DNA from: Enterovibrio qingdaonensis
Lineage (GTDB): Bacteria; Pseudomonadota; Gammaproteobacteria; Enterobacterales; Vibrionaceae
DNA length: 64,000 nucleotides
Direction of reading: 5' to 3'
Assembly (NCBI RefSeq): GCF_028683135.1
Contig: NZ_JAJUBB010000016.1
Location: 53,077 to 117,076 of the forward strand
A program made the translations under genes and the position numbers. The notes under the pieces are model-generated. The model was given only the letters and a program-made list of their open reading frames with translations. It was not told the origin of the DNA and searched no databases. Of this stretch, positions 17,103-25,953 are shown piece by piece. The first letter of the stretch is position 1; each line of letters opens with the position of its first letter.

Positions 17103-17993
17103 ATGCTCGATAAAATGGCGTTCTTTATCTACGTGATCCGCACAGGCTCTATATCCTCTGCGGCGCGTCAATTTAACGTTTCGGTGTCGGCAGGGAGTCG
17201 CTGGCTTCAGGAGCTAGAGCAGCATTTCGGTACCACACTTTGCCATCGTTCCAACCGGCTTTTGGAAGCGACTCAGGCGGGCCAGACCTTGTATGAAGAA
17301 TTCTCACCCATTGTCGACAAAGCCGAGCGTATCAGTCGTAAACTGGAAGGGTTTCAGGATCACGAGAAAGGCCACATCAACATCGCCTGCACGCCAGTTT
17401 ATGCCAACCACTATTTGATGGATAAAATCACCGAGTATTCCCGACTCAACCCGAAGGTGACGTTCAATATAAACGTGACCCCTTGGGCCCTCGACCATGC
17501 CAGCACCAGTGATTTGATGATCAGTGCCAACGCGCGGTTTCAGGGATACCGTGAAAAGGACCTGATGTTGGTTAAGCGCGAGTTGCTGGCATCGCCATTT
17601 GTGGTAGTTGCTTCGCCGCAATACACAGAAAAACGGGGCTTACCGTCACAGCCAGAAGATTTGCATAGCCATGCGTGTCTGGTCGCGACCACACTCACGG
17701 GCAGTAACGAGTGGATCTTCCAAAAAGGTGTAGAAACCATTGTACTCAAGGTGCCAAAAACCATTGAAGTGAACGACAGCGACCTTCTGCTTCGTGGCGT
17801 GACTCAAGGGGCGGGTGTGGCTTACCTGCCACAATTTGTCAGTGAATCCGCCATTGAAAACGGTGCTCTCATCCCGTTGATGCAAGACTTCGAAACCAGT
17901 ACATGGAGCCTCAATCTCTATTATCATCCCTCTGGCATTGCTTCTCCCGTCGCCAATAAATTCAAAGACTTCCTGCTGGAAAATCCCTGCTGA
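17103..17993 (+). CDS. LysR-family transcriptional regulator
   Basis: The 296-residue protein has an N-terminal winged helix-turn-helix (AFFIYVIRTGSISSAARQF, residues about 6-24) and a type 2 periplasmic-binding-like effector domain. A GGAGAG sequence lies seven bases before the ATG. It lies between the TRAP operon terminator and the CoA-transferase genes, all on the same strand, so it may control the latter. No T-N11-A box was identified with confidence. Unlike many LysR genes it is not divergent from its likely target. Confidence 0.9.
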   Translation: MLDKMAFFIYVIRTGSISSAARQFNVSVSAGSRWLQELEQHFGTTLCHRSNRLLEATQAGQTLYEEFSPIVDKAERISRKLEGFQDHEKGHINIACTPVYANHYLMDKITEYSRLNPKVTFNINVTPWALDHASTSDLMISANARFQGYREKDLMLVKRELLASPFVVVASPQYTEKRGLPSQPEDLHSHACLVATTLTGSNEWIFQKGVETIVLKVPKTIEVNDSDLLLRGVTQGAGVAYLPQFVSESAIENGALIPLMQDFETSTWSLNLYYHPSGIASPVANKFKDFLLENPC

Positions 17994-18160
17994 CATCATG
18001 CCTTTCAGTTGCTTTGCATTTTCGCAAAGCGACTTTGAATTTGTGTCTATATCACCACTTCTCACCCTTTCATAGAATGAAAACCATACATTGGACGTGG
18101 GAGCACGGATGATATGGAAGGCATCTTTAGTGTGTCGGCAACGTGCACGCCGATAGTCAG

Positions 18161-18184
18161 TTTTAACGCTTGCAGGCGTTTTTA
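18161..18184 (+). terminator. Weak terminator after the LysR gene
   Basis: AACGC and GCGTT form a short stem around TTGCAG, followed by TTTTATC. The stem has only five base pairs, so termination is probably partial. Confidence 0.4.
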
Positions 18185-18269
18185 TCGAGCGATGAATACA
18201 GGGCTGGTTCAGGCAGCTATTTCTCCACCTTCGAAGATGTAGTTGGTAATGTTGCTGAGGACCAAAACC

Positions 18270-18941
18270 ATGAAAAAAGCCGCAACCGCACAACAGATCG
18301 AAAACCTTTTGCATGATGGCATGACCATCATGATTGGGGGGTTTATGGCGACAGGTGCTCCGGAGCACTTGATTGATCTGCTCATCAAAAAAGACATCAA
18401 AGACATCACACTGATCACCACAGATACTGGCTCCCCCGGTCGTGGTTCAAGCCGCCTGATCGCCGAAAAGCGGGTGAAGAAGCTGTATGCCTCCCATATC
18501 GGAACTAACCCGGAAACGGGTAAGCAAATGAACGAAGGTACGTTAGAGGTTGAATTAGTTCCCCAAGGCTCGCTTGCAGAACGTATTCGTAGTGGCGGTG
18601 CAGGATTGGGAGGTGTGCTTACCCCAACCGGACTTGGCACCATCGTGGCGGAAAACAAACGGGTGATTGAGGTAGACGGGAAGAAATACCTATTGGAAAC
18701 ACCCCTGAAAGCCGATTTGGCACTTATCCGAGGCTCGAAAGTCGACCGCCGTGGGAACGTGTTTTATAGCAAAACCACGCAGAACTTTAACCCATTAATG
18801 GCAACCGCCGCAGAAACCGTTGTTGTCGAGCCAGAGCAACTTGTGGAGCTTGGCGACATTGAACCCGAAGCCGTTCACACCCCAAGCATTTTTGTCGATC
18901 ACATCTATGTCGATCACTTTCTGGTGGAGGACAACCAATGA
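18270..18941 (+). CDS. 3-oxoacid CoA-transferase, subunit A (AtoD/ScoA type)
   Basis: The 223-residue protein is a class I CoA-transferase alpha subunit, with the N-terminal GMTIMIGGFMATGAPEHLI and a central GGVLTPTGLGT loop. The ATG at 18270 has GAGGA upstream; the frame is open for nine more codons. Its stop overlaps the start of subunit B (ATGA), as in atoDA and scoAB pairs. The heterodimer moves CoA from an acyl-CoA such as succinyl- or acetyl-CoA onto acetoacetate or a similar acid. This fits the acetoacetate expected from the nearby BKACE enzyme. Confidence 0.9.
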   Translation: MKKAATAQQIENLLHDGMTIMIGGFMATGAPEHLIDLLIKKDIKDITLITTDTGSPGRGSSRLIAEKRVKKLYASHIGTNPETGKQMNEGTLEVELVPQGSLAERIRSGGAGLGGVLTPTGLGTIVAENKRVIEVDGKKYLLETPLKADLALIRGSKVDRRGNVFYSKTTQNFNPLMATAAETVVVEPEQLVELGDIEPEAVHTPSIFVDHIYVDHFLVEDNQ

Positions 18942-19618
18942 CAGCGCAATTGGATAAAGACACCGTTCGCCACCGCATCGCTTGGCGTGTTGCACGCGAG
19001 ATGAAAGACGGTGATATCGTCAACCTCGGTATTGGTTTGCCTACGCTGGTGGCCAACCATGTTGATAAAGACGTCGAACTGTTACTGCAAGCGGAAAACG
19101 GCCTACTTGGTATTGACCAACTCGCGAGTGAAGAGACGATGGATGCAGATTTGGTCAACGCGGGTGGACAGCATATTACCGCTGTAGAAGGAGCCTGTTA
19201 CTTTAACAGTGCGGATTCTTTCGCCATCATCCGAGGTGGGCATGTTGACGCCACCGTACTGGGTGCGTTGCAGGTCGACGAAAAGGGGAATCTTGCTAAC
19301 TGGATTATTCCGGGGAAAATGGTACCCGGCATGGGCGGCGCAATGGATTTAGTCGTCGGTGCGAAAAAGGTTATTGTCGCGATGGAGCACACGGTGAAAG
19401 GCAAGCCGAAGCTGTTAAAGCAATGTTCCTTGCCGCTGACAGCCGCCAATCAGGTGAACCTGATCGTGACGGAAATGGGTGTGTTTGAAATCAACGAAAA
19501 CGGTATGGTACTCATTGAACTTGCACCTGAGTTTTCCTTTGAAGACGTTCAAGCTGCCACGGAAGCATTGCTGTTGATTTCACCGAATTTATGCACGATG
19601 CAGTTGCCGGCTGGCTGA
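18938..19618 (+). CDS. 3-oxoacid CoA-transferase, subunit B (AtoA/ScoB type)
   Basis: The 226-residue class I beta subunit carries the catalytic Glu in QAENGLLG (about residue 53), which forms the glutamyl-CoA thioester in this family, and the VNLGIGLPTLVA start motif. GGHVDATVLGALQVD and PGMGGAMDLV are further family blocks. It overlaps subunit A by four bases and is the last gene of the unit. Together they would feed acetoacetate into central metabolism as acetoacetyl-CoA. No thiolase gene is seen nearby. Confidence 0.92.
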   Translation: MTAQLDKDTVRHRIAWRVAREMKDGDIVNLGIGLPTLVANHVDKDVELLLQAENGLLGIDQLASEETMDADLVNAGGQHITAVEGACYFNSADSFAIIRGGHVDATVLGALQVDEKGNLANWIIPGKMVPGMGGAMDLVVGAKKVIVAMEHTVKGKPKLLKQCSLPLTAANQVNLIVTEMGVFEINENGMVLIELAPEFSFEDVQAATEALLLISPNLCTMQLPAG

Positions 19619-19915
19619 TCATGGATTTCTGGATTTCAGTTCTGTCCATGGGTTTACTATTGGTTGAAAAATTTCCCAATGGATACAGTAAGAATTATGC
19701 GCCCATTTTGGGAGGGCTGAATGTATCAACGGTAAACAGAATGGGGAGCGACAGACGAGAATAATCAGAGAGAAGTAAACATCGCAGTTCAATGTAAGCC
19801 GTCCGGACTTTCTGTCAACAATCCCGAACTTCACATCATTCAGTTACATGCTCTCTTAGGACACCATGACTTTGTACTGTCACCAAGTGTTATACGCCAA
19901 CAAGGAGAGCCCGTT

Positions 19916-20743
19916 ATGACGAATTCATCTACACCCATTGCTATTATCGGAAAAAATGCAAAGACAGGCGCGAGAGTCAATAAACGGCTGATTGCCCGTG
20001 GAATAAAAACGCGCCCGGTGTCGCGAAGTACGTCGATAAGTTTTGATTGGGGAAAACGCAGTTCGTGGCCCTCTGCTCTTAAGGGGGTGAGAGCCGCGTA
20101 TGTAACGTATCAGCCGGACTTGGCCATGCCAGAGGCGGAAAATGATATCCGTGCCTTTGTAGAAGTGGCGAAATCAGAGGGCGTCGAACACCTGGTCCTT
20201 CTGTCAGGTCGTGGGGAAGAGGGCGCGGAAAAAGCTGAAAAGGTTCTGATAAATAGTGGGTTGGCATGGAATGTCGTTCGCGCATCGTGGTTTGCTCAAA
20301 ACTTCAGTGAAAGCTTTATGGCGGAAGGTGTTTTACGCGGCGAGCTTGTTCTACCTGCCGGCAATATCCCTGAGCCCTTTATCGATATCGACGATATTGC
20401 AGACGTTGTTGTCGCGGCATTGCTCGACACTGATAAACGTAATCGTGTATTTGAAGTGACAGGCCCGGAATTGATGACGTTTCGAGACTGTGTCGATGAG
20501 ATTGCCAAACAGCGAGGAAAAGAGACCCGGTATACTTCGGTCTCAATGCAAGACTACTTAGCCATGTTGAAACACCAGCACGTACCGGATGAGGTCCAGT
20601 GGCTGCTGCATGAATTGTTCACTGTGGTATTTGATGGACGAAATTCGAGCCTGACGGATGGTGTAGAAGCAGCAACAGGGCGAAAGCCAACGAAATTCGC
20701 TGAATATGTAACGAAAACCATCGAAGGTGGTTATTGGGGGTAG
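19916..20743 (+). CDS. NmrA-like NAD(P)-binding protein
   Basis: The 275-residue protein is an atypical short-chain dehydrogenase of the NmrA/NAD(P)H-quinone-oxidoreductase-like group. It has an N-terminal dinucleotide fold (IAIIGKNAKTGARV), a VRASWFAQNF segment near residue 125 and the PFIDIDDIADVVVAAL block near 155. No Tyr-x-x-x-Lys catalytic pair is evident, which is normal for NmrA-like proteins. AAGGAG precedes the start. Its partner and substrate are unknown; members act as redox sensors or reductases. The adjacent AraC gene ends head-on to it. Confidence 0.8.
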   Translation: MTNSSTPIAIIGKNAKTGARVNKRLIARGIKTRPVSRSTSISFDWGKRSSWPSALKGVRAAYVTYQPDLAMPEAENDIRAFVEVAKSEGVEHLVLLSGRGEEGAEKAEKVLINSGLAWNVVRASWFAQNFSESFMAEGVLRGELVLPAGNIPEPFIDIDDIADVVVAALLDTDKRNRVFEVTGPELMTFRDCVDEIAKQRGKETRYTSVSMQDYLAMLKHQHVPDEVQWLLHELFTVVFDGRNSSLTDGVEAATGRKPTKFAEYVTKTIEGGYWG

Positions 20744-20830
20744 CGTTGCCTCTACCAATTGCATGTCACAGCAGGTAACAAGCAAGGCTGTCTATCCGCC
20801 TGATGGAAAAGTCAGGCGGTCACCTTTTTT

Positions 20831-21817
20831 CTAGGCTTGTGCTTTTAGATAGCCTATTTTTTTTGTGTGAGAAGGTGATTCTCCATATTTGGCTTTATAG
20901 GCGCGACTGAACGCCGCCTCGGATTGATAACCCACCTCTAAGGCAATATTCAGTACATGCTCCCTACTGTGAGAGAGTCGCTCTCTCGCCAACGACAACC
21001 GCCAGTCTGTGATGTATTTCTTCGGCGTCTGGCCAACCGTCTTTTTGAAATATTCGATAAAGCTTGTACGAGACATGCCTGATAGGCGGGCTAGCGATTC
21101 AATATCAATATTGGTCGCAGGGTCTCCGTGAATTTTTTTCATGGCTCGAGACAACCGTTTATCGGTATGGGCCATGATCCAGTTTTGGTTTTCCTCGGAC
21201 ACGTCGTTTATCCAAGCGCGGATACACTGCAAAATTAATACATCGGCTAGCCTAGATACGATCAAGCCCGCCCCATAATCTTCATGTATGGTTTCTCGCT
21301 GAATGGCTTGCACCACGCTTTCAATGGTTTGGCGCGCATCAGACTGGGCAGTGATAAGAATATAGTTGGGCATTGAGCTGATGATCGAGGTGGTAATATC
21401 ATTGTCGAAGAGCACCGTGCCACACAATGTTGTCGTAATGTCGCCACTTCCACTGGTTGTGAGTCGCTCGTAATGTTCGGTGACTTTTTCGAGGTTGTTC
21501 TCAAATAGGTCAATGGCTGGCGTGTTATTCACATCGACAATCTCGTGCCCCGTCCCTCGTGGCAGCAGAATAAAGTCTCCCGGCCCCAGCGTAATCCTTG
21601 CGCCGTAGACAGAAACAATGGCCTCACCATTCAATATTAAATGGAACATAGTGCTTGAGGGAATCGAGGGCATCTTGATGCCCCAAGGTTGTTTCATTGT
21701 GGAATGGGTGTAGAACACGCTGCTCATTTTGATCTGATGTAACGGTGAGCTTGTTTCGGTCTGTCGGCGTTGGTGCAGGTCAAACTTATCAACACCCCGT
21801 AGGTTATTGCCATCCAT
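20831..21817 (-). CDS. AraC-family transcriptional regulator (cupin N-terminus)
   Basis: The 328-residue protein has an N-terminal cupin-type ligand domain (ITLGPGDFILLPRGTGHEIV, residues about 85-105) and a C-terminal double helix-turn-helix with IESLARLSGMSRTSF and VLNIALEVGYQSEAAFSRA. The ATG at 21817 follows AGGAAG; the frame extends 26 codons further upstream. It is divergent from the DUF1772 protein gene, its most likely target. Similar AraC/DUF1772/NmrA groupings suggest a response to small electrophiles or oxidants, but that is an inference. Confidence 0.88.
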   Translation of the reverse strand: MDGNNLRGVDKFDLHQRRQTETSSPLHQIKMSSVFYTHSTMKQPWGIKMPSIPSSTMFHLILNGEAIVSVYGARITLGPGDFILLPRGTGHEIVDVNNTPAIDLFENNLEKVTEHYERLTTSGSGDITTTLCGTVLFDNDITTSIISSMPNYILITAQSDARQTIESVVQAIQRETIHEDYGAGLIVSRLADVLILQCIRAWINDVSEENQNWIMAHTDKRLSRAMKKIHGDPATNIDIESLARLSGMSRTSFIEYFKKTVGQTPKKYITDWRLSLARERLSHSREHVLNIALEVGYQSEAAFSRAYKAKYGESPSHTKKIGYLKAQA

Positions 21818-21915
21818 CAATCTGTACTTCCTGCAAACATTCTGCGATTTCCTGATAACTAAATCATCGCTTAATTCTGTGTAATGGACAAACATTCACG
21901 GACAAGGAAATGACC

Positions 21916-22392
21916 ATGATGTCATTCTTTATATTTCAAACTTTTAGCCTCCTAGCCGCGATGTCAACTGCGTTTTTGGCTGGCATTTTCTTTATCTTTC
22001 ACAATACAGTGATGGTCGTACTGGCCGAGCAAAGCGGTATGAATATCATGAAGCGAATTAATCAGATCATTATAAATAAGGCATTTTTGCTCATTTTTAT
22101 GCTGTCGCCACTTAGTAGCCTGTTTGTCCTGATCATTGGTTATTCCAACAAAGAACTGACGCTTCAATCACCGTTAGTGATGGGGGCCATGCTAGCAATA
22201 GTGAGTTTTTTTATCACCATTCGGTTTAACGTGCCCCTGAATAATCGTTTAGAACAAGAGGGGGAAAATAAGGGCTTGATGTGGCAGGAATATCTTGTGC
22301 TTTGGGGACATTGGAACACGCGTCGCTTCTATTTATCGGCAATCGCGTGTGTGGCGATGTACGCAGAGTTTATATTTGGTCTTTGTGTGTAG
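21916..22392 (+). CDS. DUF1772-family membrane protein
   Basis: The 158-residue protein has four predicted transmembrane helices and the DUF1772 signature: an Asn-containing NVPLNNRL segment in the middle and a later WGHWNTRRF. The ATG at 21916 is preferred, because the first ATG at 21910 directly abuts the AAGGA sequence. The family is related to fungal anthrone oxygenases, but bacterial members are uncharacterised. It is divergent from an AraC regulator and faces a small hypothetical gene. Confidence 0.78.
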   Translation: MMSFFIFQTFSLLAAMSTAFLAGIFFIFHNTVMVVLAEQSGMNIMKRINQIIINKAFLLIFMLSPLSSLFVLIIGYSNKELTLQSPLVMGAMLAIVSFFITIRFNVPLNNRLEQEGENKGLMWQEYLVLWGHWNTRRFYLSAIACVAMYAEFIFGLCV

Positions 22393-22410
22393 CTGTTGAC
22401 GGAATGGGGC

Positions 22411-22440
22411 AAAAATGGCTTAGCTTGTCACTAAGCCACA
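22411..22440. terminator. Bidirectional terminator between convergent genes
   Basis: TGGCTTAG (22416-22423) and CTAAGCCA (22431-22438) form an eight-base-pair stem. The minus strand reads on into TTTTTG, giving a good terminator for the leftward small gene at 22474. Confidence 0.8.
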
Positions 22441-22473
22441 TGTTCATTGTTCTTAATCCAACAAGCGCATTGC

Positions 22474-22761
22474 TTATGACTGTGCCGCTTTAATCCACAC
22501 CGCATTTTCAGAGCGTTGGCCGAAAATATCTGAGTCTGTCTTCGTCGTTTTTGTGTTGGTTATGCTGTTAAATTCTCCCAAGAACTTTCCAATCTTGGCG
22601 TGTAGTGATTGGAAAGGATTTTCTTTATCCAGTTGGCTATGCAATGCCTCGATATAGGCATGTTGGTTTAACTTGGCTACCTTCAGAATTAGTTCATGAG
22701 TGGTGAACTCCTTTGGGAGTTTTTCAATGGCTGTTGAAATTGCCGAGGTTAATTGTTCCAT
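22474..22761 (-). CDS. Hypothetical protein, 95 residues
   Basis: Not recognised. The protein begins MEQLTSAISTAIEKLPKEF and looks helical and soluble, with no membrane segment. The ATG at 22761 is preceded by AAAGGA nine bases upstream; an in-frame start 18 codons earlier has no better signal. A terminator follows the stop. The C-terminal RSENAVWIKA resembles the sort of end seen in small helix-turn-helix-like proteins, but no domain can be claimed. Confidence 0.65.
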   Translation of the reverse strand: MEQLTSAISTAIEKLPKEFTTHELILKVAKLNQHAYIEALHSQLDKENPFQSLHAKIGKFLGEFNSITNTKTTKTDSDIFGQRSENAVWIKAAQS

Positions 22762-23038
22762 TTTGCAGATTCCTTTAGAGGTTGAGGTGCGGGACGAGGA
22801 TATATTCCTCATCAATACCTCTAAAGAAGGCGACAGAAATGAAGGCGGGAAGGAGAAATCGTTTAAATATGATAAGCGAGTCTGGTTTTAGGAAAGGGCG
22901 ATTAACCAACCATTAACGATGATGCGTAACAACCGGAATGTTTCTGTCACAAATAATCGTTACTTAGTCTGAATGCTCAGTTGGTGGCGACTGAACCTTG
23001 CTAGGGGCAGGCGTTGGCTTTAAAAAGGACAACCATAC
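22762..23038. other. Intergenic stretch, possible source of a small RNA
   Basis: No protein gene is supported here. The stretch ends in a strong bidirectional terminator at 23039-23068 although no plus-strand gene precedes it. This could mean an unrecognised plus-strand RNA, but no clear promoter was found. Confidence 0.35.
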
Positions 23039-23068
23039 AAAAAAACCGGCGTTCGCCGGTTTTTTCTG
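23039..23068. terminator. Bidirectional rho-independent terminator
   Basis: AAAAAAACCGGCG TTC GCCGGTTTTTT reads the same way on both strands, with a T-run on each side. It is the second of two terminators that follow the leftward tmaR gene. Confidence 0.85.
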
Positions 23069-23087
23069 GGTCAACACATAGCAGTGA

Positions 23088-23118
23088 TAAAAAAAGGAGG
23101 CTTTCGCCTCCTTTCTGA
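23088..23118 (-). terminator. Terminator of tmaR
   Basis: On the minus strand GAAAGGAGGCGAAAGCCTCC is followed by TTTTTT. It lies 15 bases after the tmaR stop codon. Confidence 0.9.
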
Positions 23119-23132
23119 ATACGTAAGAAAGC

Positions 23133-23441
23133 TTATTTTTTGCCTTCTTTGTCCAGACGAGTCAACTCTTTGATTTGACGGCTGATTTCGCGGCGCTCTT
23201 TAGAGATTTCTGCACTCTTGATGATGTGATCGTCAACGCGGTCTTCATAGTCCGCTTTCATGTTTTTAACGATTTCTACGATTTCATCGTGAGACATTTC
23301 TGGCTGAATGTAATCAAGCAGGTTCTCAAGCAGGGTAACGCGCTTTTGGTTGTCGCGGATTTTTTTCTCGTTATCCTGAATTTCCCGCTTCAGTTTGTTT
23401 TTGCGACGAGAGAACTTAACGATCTCGAATACATTGTTCAT
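23133..23441 (-). CDS. tmaR: PTS system regulator TmaR (YeeX, DUF496)
   Basis: The 102-residue, highly charged coiled-coil protein matches E. coli YeeX almost motif for motif: FRRKNKLQREI-like [31 protein letters not shown], and [19 protein letters not shown]. In E. coli this protein (renamed TmaR) clusters at a cell pole and recruits Enzyme I of the sugar phosphotransferase system, restraining sugar uptake. It is a single gene with two terminators in tandem. It follows the minus-strand cheV gene at a distance of about 190 bases. Confidence 0.92.
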   Translation of the reverse strand: MNNVFEIVKFSRRKNKLKREIQDNEKKIRDNQKRVTLLENLLDYIQPEMSHDEIVEIVKNMKADYEDRVDDHIIKSAEISKERREISRQIKELTRLDKEGKK

Positions 23442-23589
23442 AGGTCTTTAACCTTCTATGTGTGATCCTGATGAAATTAAACCACATTGAGGCACTGGGA
23501 AACAGTCTTTTGATCAATGAAAAGGCACTTAAAACAAACTTCTGATTTGACGGGAGCGTAGGAAAAATGGAAGTGGAATGCTATACGGC

Positions 23590-23612
23590 GAGGCATGTTG
23601 TCAGCATGCCTC
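23590..23612 (-). other. Hairpin after the leftward cheV gene
   Basis: GAGGCATG and CATGCCTC form a perfect eight-base-pair stem with loop TTGTCAG, 22 bases after the stop codon. It lacks a T-run, so it may end the message by processing rather than as a classical terminator. Confidence 0.5.
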
Positions 23613-23633
23613 TGAAGTGCAACTGAAAGTAAA

Positions 23634-24587
23634 TTACTCGATGGCACCTTCAAGGCGAACGTGTTCACCTGTTGTTTTGAGGTTTGCGCCTCGTAGCATG
23701 GCACTGACTAGCTCTGTCGCATCAAATTTTGTTAGTGCTTCGTGGGCACCCACCTGATGCGCGCGATCGACACTTATTTCGCTAGAAAGCGATGTGTGGA
23801 GTATGAGATACGCTTCCGACAATGCGCTGTCATTTCTAATTTCAAAGGCCAATTCATAGCCATCAATGCCGGGCATTTCGATATCACTCACGACAATGTC
23901 GAACGGGCGACCTTCCCTTGCGGCACTTTTCATTTTGTCTAGTGCATCTAGGCCATTGTTACTGACCACATAGGGGATGTTGATGCTGTCGAGTGCTTCA
24001 GAAAGCTGACGTCTTGCAAGACTGCTGTCATCAATAAGGATGATGTGCATAGGCTTAAGTTTTTCACGATCAACGTCAGCGAGAACGGGGTGTAATTTGT
24101 CTTCCTCACACGGAAAGATTTTGTACATGATAAGCTCAACATCAAGCAGTTGTACGAGCTTGTCGTCGACGTCCATTACCCCAGTAAGAAATGCTTTTGT
24201 GCCTAGTGTATCCGGTGGCGATGTAATGTTTCGCCAATCACATTCACTGATCTTTTCGATAGCGCGAACGAGAAAGCCGACAACACGACGTTGGCAGTCA
24301 GTGATGATGATAAAGCAGCGTTCGTATTCTTCTTTGGCGATCGGTTTGTAGCCTATGGCTTTTGCCATATCGATAACAGGGGTGGTGACACCTCGAATAT
24401 TGGCTGTACCGATGACAGTTGAATGAGAACCTGGCAGCGCGGTAAGAGGACAAAAAGGCACAATCTCGCGCACTTTCAGGGTACCTATTGCAAAGGACTG
24501 TGTTGCCGTCAGCCTAAATAGCAACATTCCCTGTGATTCGTTGGCTTTACTTTTCATGTCAGCGCCTGTTATGGACGTATAAACCAT
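23634..24587 (-). CDS. CheV-type chemotaxis coupling protein (CheW-REC)
   Basis: The 317-residue protein has an N-terminal CheW domain (residues about 20-165, with VREIVPFCPLTALPGS and IRGVTTPVIDMA) and a C-terminal receiver domain (about 180-310) with acidic IDDSS, phospho-acceptor Asp in VVSDIEMPGIDG and TSLS/TKFD in the later strands. CheV couples receptors to CheA and tunes signalling by phosphorylation. AGAGGA lies before the ATG. It diverges from a second cheV gene 409 bases away, and neither has other che genes adjacent. Confidence 0.9.
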   Translation of the reverse strand: MVYTSITGADMKSKANESQGMLLFRLTATQSFAIGTLKVREIVPFCPLTALPGSHSTVIGTANIRGVTTPVIDMAKAIGYKPIAKEEYERCFIIITDCQRRVVGFLVRAIEKISECDWRNITSPPDTLGTKAFLTGVMDVDDKLVQLLDVELIMYKIFPCEEDKLHPVLADVDREKLKPMHIILIDDSSLARRQLSEALDSINIPYVVSNNGLDALDKMKSAAREGRPFDIVVSDIEMPGIDGYELAFEIRNDSALSEAYLILHTSLSSEISVDRAHQVGAHEALTKFDATELVSAMLRGANLKTTGEHVRLEGAIE

Positions 24588-24996
24588 TCTTATTGTCCTC
24601 TAATTGTAGCTTGTCGTATTGACGATAACACCTAGGTTGTATCAATTTATTGGCACGGGTCAGCAAGATTTCGTTCCATGAAAGTGTCAATACGTAGTGA
24701 ATGAAACGGAAGTTCAAGGCTTTTGTGATGGCGGGGTTTCGCTTTCTTCAAGGAGATTTTCTATTATTAATGAGGAAATGATAATTAACGCGCTAAACAG
24801 TAAACGGAACATGAGTGTTGCGGATATTTGTGGTTAACTTGGGGAATGAAAACGGGGTTTGCGTCACTAGGCAGCTTAGGCACTCAAAGGCTCTTTGAGG
24901 GGATGAATGAAACCTAACGCCTTTTGCGCTTATTGTTGAGCAAACAGTACACCGCTTCGTTGCAGAAACAATAGTGTTCGATACGGCATAACGATA
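24588..24996. promoter_or_regulatory. Divergent promoter region between two cheV genes
   Basis: No gene is seen in this 409-base stretch, which must hold promoters for both directions. A perfect inverted repeat, CTCAAAG-GCT-CTTTGAG, lies at 24883-24899 and is a candidate regulator site for the rightward gene. A TGGCAC...GCA sequence near 24652 resembles a sigma-54 promoter, but its spacing is one base short. Confidence 0.5.
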
Positions 24997-25953
24997 ATGA
25001 CAAGTATTTTAGATTCTGTAGATTCTCGTACCCGATTGGTCGGGGAAAACCGACTAGAGCTGCTTATTTTTCAATTAGGCACCAGCCAGTTATTCGCGAT
25101 CAACGTGTTTAAAGTTCGCGAAGTGTTGAAAGTCCCTCACCTTAATCAAATGCCGGGTGCGCATCCGAAAGTTTGCGGTGTCGCGACGATACGTGGCCAT
25201 TCTATTCCTGTGATAGATATGCGTCAGTCGATAGGCATGAGGCCGCTTGAGAAAGACCAAGAGAGCAATCTCATCGTCACTGAGTACAACCGAACTGTGC
25301 AAGCTTTCCTTGTGGGGCAGGTGGTGTACATCAAAAATATGGGGTGGGATGAAATATTGGAACCACCAACAACGGGGCGTGGGAACTACCTCACCGCGAT
25401 TACCCGTTTGGAACATGAAGGTCATCCCAAGCTGGTTGAGATCATTGACGTTGAGAAGGTGCTGGCGGAAATCATTTCCTACGATATCGGCATTTCGGAA
25501 GAGGTGCTGGATGCCGATTTGTCTGCGCATTTGGCGAACAAACGTGTCCTTGTCGTTGATGACTCTTCTACGGCAAGGCGACAAGTGACAGAAACACTCG
25601 GTCAGTTAGGCATTGAATGTATCGAGAAGAAAAACGGCGCGCATGCACTGCAGCTTTTAAAATCATGGTGTGATGAAGGAAAAGAAGTCACCGATGAAAT
25701 TCTGTTGATGATAACAGATGCTGAAATGCCTGAAATGGACGGGTATAAGCTGACGTCTGAAGTCCGTGCTGATAGCAGAATGAGTCATTTGTATATTGCG
25801 CTGAATACATCTTTAAGTGGCAGCTTTAATGAGGCCATGGTGGAAAAAGTCGGCTGTAATCGCTTTGTGTCTAAATTTCAGCCCGATCTTTTGGTCGATG
25901 TGGTTCAAACACGAATGCGAGAGAAGCTAGAACAAGACATGCAGGCGAAATGA
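24997..25953 (+). CDS. CheV-type chemotaxis coupling protein (CheW-REC)
   Basis: The 318-residue protein has the same CheW-receiver arrangement as the divergent gene: VREVLKVPHLNQMPGAHP and IRGHSIPVIDM in the coupling domain, then VLVVDDSSTARRQ and phospho-acceptor Asp in MITDAEMPEMDG. The two are clearly paralogues but well diverged. The ATG at 24997 has no strong Shine-Dalgarno sequence. The stop codon overlaps the start of the SixA-like gene by four bases (ATGA), suggesting translational coupling. Confidence 0.9.
   Translation: MTSILDSVDSRTRLVGENRLELLIFQLGTSQLFAINVFKVREVLKVPHLNQMPGAHPKVCGVATIRGHSIPVIDMRQSIGMRPLEKDQESNLIVTEYNRTVQAFLVGQVVYIKNMGWDEILEPPTTGRGNYLTAITRLEHEGHPKLVEIIDVEKVLAEIISYDIGISEEVLDADLSAHLANKRVLVVDDSSTARRQVTETLGQLGIECIEKKNGAHALQLLKSWCDEGKEVTDEILLMITDAEMPEMDGYKLTSEVRADSRMSHLYIALNTSLSGSFNEAMVEKVGCNRFVSKFQPDLLVDVVQTRMREKLEQDMQAK

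Noticed and set aside
24650..24666. Sigma-54-like promoter (TGGCAC...GCA) upstream of cheV
   Set aside because: The distance between GG and GC is nine bases instead of ten, and the -12 element is AGCA rather than TTGC.
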